A DNA stretch of 64,000 nt, from NCBI GenBank assembly GCA_009746045.1, contig RPFO01001397.1, positions 39,748 through 103,747 of the forward strand, in the 5' to 3' direction. Below, in pieces: positions 1-9,469 of this stretch. A model generated the notes under the pieces. That model worked only from the letters and a program-made list of their open reading frames with translations. It was not told the origin of the DNA and did not search any database. A program made the position numbers and the translations under genes. Each line of letters opens with the position of its first letter. The stretch's first letter is position 1. Origin of the DNA: Mesostigma viride (Eukaryota > Streptophyta > Mesostigmatophyceae > Mesostigmatales > Mesostigmataceae).

Positions 1-1
1 G

Positions 2-592
2 GCTTCCAACAACGGCAACAACGGCAACAACAACAAGGGGAAGGCGCCTGCCAGGCGCACCTCACCCCGCCTTTCGCCGGAGGGCACGCCCTCCACCACC
101 GATGCGAGGGTGACGCCCAACGTCCCCTTCCGCACGGTGGTCGCTGACCAACCCAGGCGTCGGGGCCCGCAGGTGGGGCCCGGCGCCCGGGGGATGGCGA
201 GCGGGCGGCCGTTTGCCACTGGCGGTTCGTCCGCCATGGCACCTGGGGGGCAGGTCCCCCGGGCACGACGTTCCCCCGTCGCAGGTGACGGGGGTCGTGA
301 GCGGAGTGATTCCTCCGAGGAGGATGGCGAGGTGCCGCCTGCGAGGCCTCGGCCTTCGCTTGAGCTTTCGTCGCAGACACCTGCGACGTCTGGCAACCTT
401 TCCGTGGGCCGACAGATGGCCACCATGGACATTGACCGGTATGGGGAACATGTTCCGCCCCCGGTCATGTTCGGGCGCCCACCCCATTTTCTCCCCCTTG
501 GGGAGGACGACATCCCGGCGTTCATTGCGGTGAACGGCCGGATCATGCTCAACGTTTTCAGTTGCTTCCAGATGAGGAGATACACGCGATAG
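2..592 (+). CDS. Upstream gag-like reading frame, partial
   Basis: This frame is open from the window edge to a TAG at 590-592, so its start is not visible. It begins with Asn/Gly-rich sequence and continues Pro/Arg/Ser-rich, with an acidic patch in the middle; there is no recognised domain. It overlaps the polyprotein frame at about 562-592, shifted by -1. It may be the N-terminal part of the same gag, joined by frameshifting or broken by an indel. No canonical X XXY YYZ slippery heptamer is visible in the overlap, which makes a simple indel more likely. A separate upstream ORF is also possible. Confidence 0.45.
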   Translation, partial: ASNNGNNGNNNKGKAPARRTSPRLSPEGTPSTTDARVTPNVPFRTVVADQPRRRGPQVGPGARGMASGRPFATGGSSAMAPGGQVPRARRSPVAGDGGRERSDSSEEDGEVPPARPRPSLELSSQTPATSGNLSVGRQMATMDIDRYGEHVPPPVMFGRPPHFLPLGEDDIPAFIAVNGRIMLNVFSCFQMRRYTR

Positions 593-2679
593 AGGTTCAT
601 CGGGTGCACTCGCTGATCGAGGGGCGTCTTAGGATGCAGATCCCACTGGTTCAGGTGGCGGTTTGGCTGTACTGTTTCGCCAATCGGCCGAGGCACAACC
701 CCGGCACTGTTGATCAGTGGGCGTCCAGGCAGCGCCAGAGAGAGGCGCTGCGCGTGGTCTCCAGACCAGAGATCGCGCTGACTCCGTTGCCAGCGTGGCC
801 CCAAGTCACGCCAGTTGGCTGGGGCCCGGATAGGCGTGAGGCGGCTGCGATGCCGCCTGCGACGGGGCGCGGGGCGGCAGACGCCCCCAACACGCCCATG
901 GGTGGTGAAGCCACCCAGGACCCTCTGGCAGGTCAGAGGGTCCAACCTCAGCCGCAGGCTCCCCCGCCCCGCGTGGGGGGCCAGGTGGCTGAGGAGGCCA
1001 CCGGGGTCGCAGGGACCCCGGCGGCGACACAAGCGCCCGGGGTCGCAGGGACCCCGGCAGCGACGCCGGCGCCTCCGGCGCTGGCGGGGGATGCAGCCCC
1101 CATGGAGGGTGTCACGGGCACCTCCAGCGGCTCTGGGGGGCAGGCCCCCTCTAGCCGCAACAAGGACAAGCCCTGGCAGGGCCGGAGGGGCCCAGGGTCC
1201 CACCGCAGCTGGGCAGCAACCAGCACTGCTGGAGGGCGACCTGCAAGGTCGCGACTTCATCACCCTGGTGATGAGGCCGTGTGGCGTGCCATACAGACAG
1301 CCACAGCCTCCTTCCGTGGGCTGGCCGACAGGAGCCAGCAGATGCACGTCGCGGAGGCGGGCAGCCTGGTGTGTGCAATCATCACGCACATCCTGGGCCT
1401 GCCCAACCTCCAAGAGGGCACACGTAGGGTGTGCGACGACCTGCTGCCTGCCCTGCAGGCTCTCCTCTCAGGGAGGAGGGTGCAGGGCAGCAGGGTGCGT
1501 CTGGTGCGTTTGCTGGAGCTCCTACACAACGCCATCCTGAGAGGGGCGGGTAGGTGGCTAACTCTGCCTACCTGGTTGCATCACAATCTTACTAACCCTA
1601 CTGACGATGAAGTGTCCCTCTCTCCCACCTTCCATGATTGGGAGGAGGCCCGCAGCAGGAGGCGGGAAGTGACACACACTCACACCCCCAACCAGCCCAC
1701 CCCTATGTTGTCTAACCCTCCTACACAGCCCATGTTTGCCCATCCTGCTCAGCTCACTCAAGTAGCACTTCCCTCTCAGCAGGTCTCTCCTGTGAATGCT
1801 GCAGCAGCAACACCATCTTCTCCCTCTCCCCCTGCATCCCCCTCTAGGTTGCCCACTTACAATGAAAACCGTCCTGTGGATAGGATTAATGTCAGGGGGC
1901 TGCCTGAGGGGTATACTAGGGAGCAGGGGAATCATGCACTTCTCTCTCTGCAGCTGGCTAGGGAGGAACTGAATGTCAAGAATTGGTTTGGATCTCTCAT
2001 GCAGGGGGATTTCTACCATCAGTCCTCTTCTCAGATTCAGAATCTCATTCTTGTCTTCCAGCGTAGGTATCCCAAGTGGCAGGACACGCAGGCTAGGGCA
2101 GTTTGGGAGGCTTTCATGAAGGAGCTAACTGACCTCCTCTCCACCCCCTCATCTGTGGACATATATGGGGCATTCAGGTGGGTAGAGGAATACAGGGTCA
2201 CATCAGTGGACTATGTGGCTGAGACAAAGAAATATGAGCTAGCCATCAAAGCACGTCCTGATGTCCAGCAGCTAGATCACAAGTTCTTGCTGCGTTCTTT
2301 CCTTGAGAAACTCAAACTTGACAAAAACACCTACGCTATGCTTGCCACAGGGATGGCAAAGTACTGGGAGGACATGAAGGAGGCATTGGATTATATCAAG
2401 CTGGCCTTGGCTCCCCTTAGCCAGGGGGCCATGGGCACCTCTGTAAAGAGGGTCAGGGGGGAAGAGAGGGAGGAGGAGGATAGGGAGAGGGAAGACAGGA
2501 GCAAGAGACCTGTCACTATGGCAGAAGTCAAGTCCCTGCTGGGACAAATGTTTAAGGGCAAGGGCAAGGGCAAGGGCAAGGGCAAGGGCAAGGGCAAGGG
2601 CAGGGGCTGGGGCAAGGGCAAGGGTAAGGGGCAGTCTCCCTCCAAGGGGGGCAGCTCCAGCAACAACAACAACAACAGT

Positions 2680-2730
<51 letters not shown>

Positions 2731-5700
2731 AACAACAACAACAACAAGAAGCAGGACAAGGAGGACAAGTCTTCTCAGCGGTGCACCCGCTGTGGCATGA
2801 AGTACCACCTGCGGCCCACCTGCCGCAAGAACGTGGACGAGCTGGGGCATTTGGACGTCCTGTGCCACAAGTGCCACGGGCCGCCCCACGGTGACCCCAA
2901 GGACTGCAAGCGGCCTCCTTACGGCAAGAAGTGTGAGTCTCCCTCTCATGCTGGCTTGAGTGTGCCTGCTTCACCTTCTTCTTCTGCATGCCCCACTGTC
3001 AGAGCAGTGAGCAGTTCTGGAAAGGTGCTACAGCTGGTTTCAGAAGATTATGTCTCTAAACCAACCTTCACATCTATGGTTCCCAAGGTGTGCAGAGTGT
3101 CCCCAGCAGAGGATGCTCAGATCAGTTTTCAGGAGCTTGCTTTGCAGTTGCATTTCCTTTATGGGCATGAAGTGAGTGCAGAGGTGGTGGCAGCAGCAAT
3201 AGGGGGGGCAGCACTCAGACGTGCATGCCAGGTGGTCAGATCCCACTGCCAGCATTGTCAGTTCAATGCACCCAAACCCCCTAAGTGGCATGTAGCTACC
3301 CCACCTAAGAGCAAGGGCAGGGTGGTAGGAGATGTCTTTCATATCAAAGGACAATCTTACTTGGCACTTAAAGATGCATGGTCAAGGTACACAACCATTG
3401 AACCATTACCTGGAATGGACAAGACACAGTTGCTCAGGGCTCTCTTGATTGCTCAGGCCAGGTACTACCCTGTGGAGGCATTGTTACTGGATCAGCAGTT
3501 CACATGTCTTGCCAATGAACCAGGGTGTGAGGCTATTGATCTGGCTGGGCTAGAAGATCATGAGAGGCAAGGCATTATTGAAAGGGCCATCAGGTCCATT
3601 AAAACCCTTGTAGCCAAAGAAGATGGCAATCTGCTGGCTGACAGTGGGTCCTATGCTGACAGAGCTCTGTGGTCCACCAGGTTGTGCCAAGTCCTCAACA
3701 GGAGGCCACTCATGAAAACCCCACAAGGGGTGGTCATTACACCAGATGGATTGCATGCAGGCATTTATCCACCTGAGGTACTAGCCCTCTACAACGCACA
3801 GCGAGCACAGACAGCTAGCAGGTTAGCTGTCAAGGATGCAAAGCATCCACGTCCCACCTTCAGAGAAGGGGATCAGGTCCTATTCTACAAGGAGTCGGGA
3901 CTAGGCAAGGTGGGTACCTGGCATGGGCCAGCCACCATCCTAAAGTTTAACACCACTGGCAGGACAGTGTTAGTTAAACACAATGACACGGGAAAAATTC
4001 ACAGGTGTTCACCTCACAGGATGAAATTGTATTTTCCAACTGTGTCAGACGTGGCAGAGGAGGAAGAGCTGTTGGCCGACAGCCCTGTACAGTTGCCTGG
4101 CATCCCAGCGTTGCCCAGTGAGTGGTTGTTTGGAACACCCACTGGTGAGTGTGAGAGCCACACCCACTGTGACACCCAGGTCACCCTTGATGATTGCAGG
4201 CAGTCACTGCAGGATTGGCCCCCTGCAGCAGAGGGTCACATTGGCAAAACAGGTGATCAGCAACCTATCACCTCTACAAGTGTGAACATAGCTCAGCCAC
4301 TAGCTGCACCTTCCAAACGCAGCCTAGCAGACGCTGTTCGCATTTTACAAGCAGCTCATAGAGCCAAAGCTCAAACTGCTGCAGGATCAGCTAAGGTGGG
4401 GAAGGTTGGGCAGAATGACAATAGCCCATTTATGGTTGCAGTGGACACACAAGCCCAGGTCAGCATTATCAGTGCCCTGGCTGTGCCCCATTTGCCTTTG
4501 GAACCTTCACCCTGGCACCATGTGGCTGATTTCTCAGGGCAATCATCCCTCAAGGTATTAGGTCAGGTCATGTTGACTATACTTGGTATCCCCACTCCTT
4601 TTCAGGTCTTGGAAGGTTATAAAGGGAATGCTTTATTGGGGGATCCTTTTCTCTGTTACCCTGGTGTCCTCATATCCAGTGATAGACTATCCATCCAGGA
4701 CATGGGTGGTGTTGATCTGAATCATTTCAAAATTTCTCTTGAAAAACTTCTTAACACCAACATTGCTTCTGTAAAATTTGCTACACCCAAGTATGCCCCA
4801 GGGCAAGAACCCTGTGTGGCAGACCTGGTTCACAACCAAAAACTTCATCCCAACTCATTTGGATTGGGCAAGCATGATGTGGCTAAAATGTCTCCTCTTT
4901 CTTATGAACAGATAGAGCAAGACTGTCGCACACACATAGGATTCCTAAAATGGGTGGAGGCCTTTAACAAGGCCAGGGAAGAATGGGTAGTGCCAGATCC
5001 TCTTAGTCCTTCTCATACTCCCCCTGTCACACCTATTGACAAAAAGCCTGCAGGGTGCAAGCACTTGCGCCTGAAGTTTGTGTGTAAACATAAGCCAGCA
5101 GCAGATGGGTCAGTCATCTTTCATGCTAGACCTTGTGTGACAGAGTTCAAGGGCACCACTGATCTGACAGAGGCAGAGTTGTACACGCCAGGCATTCAGC
5201 AAACATCCCTAAAAATCTTGCTGTCTGTCTTTGTGGGTCATCTCAATGATGGGGATGACTATATCTGTAAGGCTACAGACATTAAAAGGGCTTTCCTGAA
5301 AGGCTCACCTGAGATAGCACAACAAGTGTGGCATGGTCAGGTGTACGTAGTCTCCACTCCCAGAGTTTGGGCAAAACACATCCCTCAGCAGTACCTGAAA
5401 GCTAACATAGGTGTTGAAGGGCTGCAATCAGCTCCTCGCATTTTCAGGATGTCAGCTCAGGCTGTGTTTGAAAAGTTAGGGGCTAGATATGATGACATAG
5501 ACCCTTGCTTCTTTGTGGTCCCACACCCTCATGGCATTCTCACCTTTGTGTGGCATGGGGATGATCAGCTGATTGCTGGGCCAAGGCGTGCTGTGGATGA
5601 TTTTATTCAACAAGTGTCACAGCATTTTGAGATTGGCAAGCAAGTAGAGCTGGGCACCACTGCCATAAAATTTTGTGGCACAATGTTACAACTCCAGCAG

Positions 5701-5916
5701 CATCAAAACCAGTGGGTGTGTGCACTCTACTCTCCCAATGATTACATGCACAGCTGCTTGGAGGTTTTGCAAACAAAAATCAAACCTGGAGCCTGTCCTA
5801 CCATTAGAGGCAAGCTGGGGTGGTTGTGCTCAACGTGTGCACCTCACCTGGCTGTGGTTAGCAGAGTTGATGATGATGTCTTGATGCAAGTAGGTCACAA
5901 AGCCAAGTTACGTTAA
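562..5916 (+). CDS. Copia-like polyprotein: gag, zinc knuckles, integrase, protease-like, reverse transcriptase
   Basis: The 1,784-residue frame is open from a TTG at 562; the first ATG is at 634. Domains in order: low-complexity gag; a GK-repeat near residue 670 and a poly-Asn run near 700-730; a CX2CX4HX4C zinc knuckle near 741 and a second CX2CX4HX5C knuckle; the integrase HHCC finger (HFLYGH near 863, HCQHC near 896); the integrase core with Asp near 924, Asp near 975 and Glu in QGIIER near 1006; an integrase C-terminal SH3-like stretch; a retropepsin-like segment with VDTQA near 1294 and LLGDP near 1358; RT with motif A DIKRAFL near 1573 and motif C HGDD near 1665. Protease downstream of integrase and HGDD in place of YVDD are both unusual. 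The frame ends artificially 11 nt inside the first foldback insertion, so the RNase H domain lies beyond it. Confidence 0.85.
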
Positions 5917-6586
5917 ATAGTGACGGAACCTTTTGCCGCCTGAGGCAAATCGGTCCGTAACACTATTTTGCCCGGAATAACCACTTCCGAGCACCCAAGT
6001 TAATTCGGCCGAATTAACTTGGGTGCTCGGAAGTGGTTATTCCGGGCAAAATAGTGTTACGGACCGATTTGCCTCAGGCGGCAAAAGGTTCCGTCACTAT
6101 TTAACGTAACTAAAACCTGGCCTCGTGGAGGGGGGACGAAGAGCCCGAGACATCCGCCTAGGCCGCTGAGCACGCACCACTAAATGCGCCGGAGCTGCCT
6201 CAGTGAGGATTCGAACCCCTGACCTCCAAGGTGCACAGGTTTTAGTTACGTTAAATAGTGACGGAACCTTTTGCCGCCTGAGGCAAATCGGTCCGTAACA
6301 CTATTTTGCCCGGAATAACCACTTCCGAGCACCCAAGTTCATTTCTCTCTCTTCGTCCCCCCTCCACGAGGCCAGGTTTTAGTTACGTTAAATAGTGACG
6401 GAACCTTTTGCCGCCTGAGGCAAATCGGTCCGTAACACTATTTTGCCCGGAATAACCACTTCCGAGCACCCAAGTTAATTCGGCCGAATTAACTTGGGTG
6501 CTCGGAAGTGGTTATTCCGGGCAAAATAGTGTTACGGACCGATTTGCCTCAGGCGGCAAAAGGTTCCGTCACTATTTAACGTAACT
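5906..6586. mobile_element. Foldback insertion P1 (three palindromic units, 681 bp)
   Basis: Termini are AGTTACGTTAAATAGTG and its reverse complement. Two perfect 206-bp palindromes (5906-6111, 6381-6586; centres at TTCGGCCGAA) flank a spacer S (6112-6243), a half palindrome (6244-6339) and the inverted end of S (6349-6380). As a whole it is a 238-bp inverted repeat around a roughly 205-bp middle. The flanking 5-bp direct repeat AGCCA (5901-5905 and 6587-6591) shows transposition into the copia RNase H region. There is no coding capacity. The superfamily is not assigned: 5-bp duplications fit few DNA transposon groups. Confidence 0.9.
6112..6243 (-). other. S spacer with tRNA-like B-box and A-box motifs in permuted order
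   Basis: On the minus strand S contains GGGGTTCGAATCC, which matches a tRNA T-loop/B-box, preceded by AGGTC as in a tRNA variable loop. About 45 nt downstream lies GTGCTCAGCGGCCTAGGCGG, which resembles a D-arm/A-box. In a normal tRNA the A-box comes first. A complete cloverleaf could not be folded by hand: the acceptor and anticodon stems do not close. It is a tRNA-derived relic, a Pol III promoter-like segment or possibly a permuted tRNA. Other copies of S are at 7131-7254, 7461-7584 (inverted), 27963-28094 and 28303-28434. Confidence 0.45.
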
Positions 6587-6591
6587 AGCCA

Positions 6592-6924
6592 TCACCAAAA
6601 CTCTCCAGGAGGGCCCTCCCCTTATCTTGCACTCCTTGGATCTCCACAAAACCATTCACATCCAAGCTATGATGGATAGTTCCATGGAGTCCAGGCAGAT
6701 TACCAAGTTGCAGGCAAGGGAGTCAGGCTTGTATTTTGTGCAGAATGATGATGCACCCTTGTCTCTCATTTCATGGTACAGCCGGTTGCATAGACGCAAG
6801 GCTGTCAGCAGCAATGCTGCTGAGTGCAGGGCAGTGGTGTCAGCAGTGCTTCATGCCAGGTACTTGAATCATGTGCTGGTGTGGTTGCAGATGCAAGCAG
6901 GCAGCAATGCTGGGGTGGTGGCAC
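6592..6924 (+). pseudogene. RNase H domain, first fragment (copia element 1)
   Basis: This segment lies between the two foldback insertions and is in frame with the end of the RT domain once the first insertion and one target-duplication copy are disregarded. It carries the first RNase H aspartate (MMDSSM context), a SWYSRLHRR segment that matches the copia W-S-K-[RK] motif, and the catalytic glutamate in AAECRA. The chain is cut at 6924 by the second insertion, after which an in-frame stop follows inside the insertion. Confidence 0.8.
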
Positions 6925-7790
6925 AGTTAGGTTAAATAGTGCCGGAACCTTTTGCCGCCTGAGGCAAATCGGTCCGTAACACTATTTTGCCCGGAATAAC
7001 CACTTCCGAGCACCCAAGTTAATTCGGCCGAATTAACTTGGGTGCTCGGAAGTGGTTATTCCGGGCAAAATAGTGTTACGGACCGATTTGCCTCAGGCGG
7101 CAAAAGGTTCCGGCACTATTTAACCTAACTAAAACCTGGCCTCGTGGAGGGTGGGTTGAATATGAGACATCCGCCTAGGCCACTGAGCACGCACCACTAA
7201 ATGCGCCGGAGCTGTCCGGATTCGAACCCCTGACCTCCAAGGTGCACGGGTTTTAGTTAGGTTAAATAGTGCCGGAACCTTTTGCCGCCTGAGGCAAATC
7301 GGTCCGTAACACTATTTTGCCCGGAATAACCACTTCCGAGCACCCAAGTTAATTCGGCCGAATTAACTTGGGTGCTCGGAAGTGGTTATTCCGGGCAAAA
7401 TAGTGTTACGGACCGATTTGCCTCAGGCGGCAAAAGGTTCCGGCACTATTTAACCTAACTAAAACCCGTGCACCTTGGAGGTCAGGGGTTCGAATCCGGA
7501 CAGCTCCGGCGCATTTAGTGGTGCGTGCTCAGTGGCCTAGGCGGATGTCTCATATTCAACCCACCCTCCACGAGGCCAGGTTTTAGTTAGGTTAAATAGT
7601 GCCGGAACCTTTTGCCGCCTGAGGCAAATCGGTCCGTAACACTATTTTGCCCGGAATAACCACTTCCGAGCACCCAAGTTAATTCGGCCGAATTAACTTG
7701 GGTGCTCGGAAGTGGTTATTCCGGGCAAAATAGTGTTACGGACCGATTTGCCTCAGGCGGCAAAAGGTTCCGGCACTATTTAACCTAACT
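6925..7790. mobile_element. Foldback insertion P2 (866-bp near-perfect palindrome)
   Basis: The order is palindrome (6925-7130), S spacer (7131-7254), palindrome (7255-7460), inverted S (7461-7584), palindrome (7585-7790). The whole 866 bp reads the same on both strands and is centred in the middle palindrome. All copies share the variant AGTTAGGTTAAATAGTGCC, unlike insertion P1, so copies were multiplied or homogenised within the insertion. The 5-bp direct repeat GGCAC flanks it (6920-6924 and 7791-7795). Confidence 0.9.
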
Positions 7791-8049
7791 GGCACACTTG
7801 CTCACTGACAGTCAGTCAGTCCTCAGTTTCCTTGCTAACCCCTATGCTGTGCACACTGATCTTGACTGGGTGGTCCTCAAACAGGAGTCCACCTACTGGG
7901 AGTCCACCCGTCACGTGGAGGACAAACACAACGCTGCTGATGCACTCACTAAAGTGCCTCAGCAGGCAGCTGACCAATACCAGCTGTTGTACCACTTGAT
8001 GAACCCCTATGGTAAGCAGGCAACCCTGCCCCATAGGGGGGACGCCTAG
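7791..8049 (+). pseudogene. RNase H domain, C-terminal fragment (copia element 1)
   Basis: This is the C-terminal RNase H part. It has the third catalytic Asp in LTDSQSV, a DLDWVVLKQ helix and the final NAADALTK motif typical of the copia RNase H end. It is in frame with the 6592-6924 fragment across the second insertion. The stop is at 8047-8049. All four catalytic residues are present across the two fragments, so the domain was probably functional before the insertions. Confidence 0.82.
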
Positions 8050-9469
8050 CAGGGTCCTGTTCACCAGGGCCGCCTAGGTCACCCAGTACTCCTTGGGCAG
8101 GTCCAAGGGGTAGGTTGTGGCTTCCAGCACGGGGGATTGGTTGGAGTCTGTTTTTCATACATCTGCGTGCCCGATGCCCAATAAAATCTGTTTTGATTTT
8201 TTCAACACCATGGAATTTCGTTGTGCACACCTTCATAGGTGGGCATGGGATGTATCTCACACCTTTATACACTAGGGCGTATGCCTTGGTGGATTGGCCT
8301 TGAGCTCAGTGGCTCAGGTGCCCCCCATTCAAGTGGAGGGTCAAAGCTCCCTTGACAGGTGGTTACCCAGGACCCCAGTTCACTGTGGATATCCTGAGCC
8401 ACCTGGCCTCACTGTTCAGTGGCAGAAAAGGCATGGGTGCTGTCATGTTGTCTAGTACAACGTGCTCAGCACAGGTGCAGGATGCAATATTCCTGTCACC
8501 TGTCACCAGGACTTTAGTCACCTCTGTGCAGGGCAGGGGTGGCTGGTCCTCACATGTTGTGCAGGTACAACATGGACAGTGCAGGGTGCAATAAACCTGT
8601 CCACTGTCACTCCTCAGGTTGCAGGTAACCTGAGCTCAGTTGACCCAGCCTGGCTGGGTATTTTTTCTCTGAGTGGGCGATGATGATGGAACAACATGGA
8701 ACCTCTTAAACGGTTACCTTGGCATTTTTACATTGGCTTTCTTGGCTGGTGGTGCACTCCCTGGATAGGCAGACAGGCATAGCTATCTCCCTTGTGAGCT
8801 CGCGAGGAGGAGGAACTCCCCGGGCATGTTGAGCTAAACGTGATGCCATCACAAGTATTGCACGAGTTCTGGGGCCCATCTTTTTCAGTCCAGATGTTGC
8901 AGTATGGGTGTCAGTTGCTCAGCACCTCAGTCAGCTTGGAGTCAGTCTCCTAGCTGGGCAGGGTCAGGCTTGAAGTCGCTAGCCTTCAACCTGAAAGGAA
9001 AACATAATGGGAGTTAGATGAGATGCTTAGGCTGACACACGGATTTCCGGCCTGCGCGCCGCGTATTGCCTACCGCGGCTGAGCGGGACACCTCAGTACA
9101 GTACGGCAGGGTGTACGGTACTGAGGTGTCATGTGGACCGATGTGCGGTTAGTGCCAGACTGTTCCTAGGTGCTAGCTCGACCCGCCAGGTCCGGTGTAG
9201 CCGGGCCTGACGGGCCGAGTCTTAGCTGGTTGCTAGTGACGTGGTCGCATGGCATTGCAGTGTACAGTTGTCCACTGGTCGTGTGCTGCAGGTAGCACCG
9301 CCATAGGCATATAGGCGTAGCACTGGGGAGTGCCACAGCACCCGAGTCTGCCCAGTTCCATTCTGAGCCCTCAGCTTTCATCGCTCTCTCTCATTGTATT
9401 ATTGTAATACAATCATCATTCGCTTTCAGCTTTCGCAGTTGTTCGTCGTCCCTAGTCTCCATCCAACTG
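8050..9469. other. Non-coding 3' flank of copia element 1, possible 3' LTR
   Basis: No convincing coding region. AATAAA signals occur at 8180-8185 and 8590-8595, consistent with a retrotransposon 3' end. Purine-rich stretches just after the stop (near 8110 and 8132) could serve as a polypurine tract. LTR borders cannot be set without the 5' copy. Confidence 0.4.
9087..9130. repeat. Isolated 13-bp stem hairpin
   Basis: GACACCTCAGTAC (9087-9099) pairs perfectly with GTACTGAGGTGTC (9118-9130); an inner GTAC/GTAC pair extends the stem after one mismatch. It lies in otherwise plain sequence just before the satellite. It is a structural hairpin of unknown role, perhaps an element terminus. Confidence 0.6.

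Larger units (their letters stand above)
1..8049 (+). mobile_element. Ty1/copia-like retrotransposon 1, 5' end outside the window
   Basis: A gag-integrase-protease-like-reverse transcriptase-RNase H coding region runs from the left edge to the stop codon at 8047-8049. It is interrupted twice by foldback insertions (5906-6586 and 6925-7790), each with a 5-bp target duplication. Without these insertions the reading frame across both sites is continuous, so the insertions are later than the element. No LTR pair can be defined because the 5' LTR lies outside the window; the 3' LTR, if present, lies somewhere in 8050-9469. Assignment to the copia group rests on integrase preceding RT and on copia-type RNase H motifs. 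Confidence 0.88.

Noticed and set aside
5906-6586. Foldback insertions as introner-type introns in the copia gene
   Set aside because: GT and AG can be placed at the first insertion but leave four extra bases and a frameshift; the second has no AG near its 3' border.
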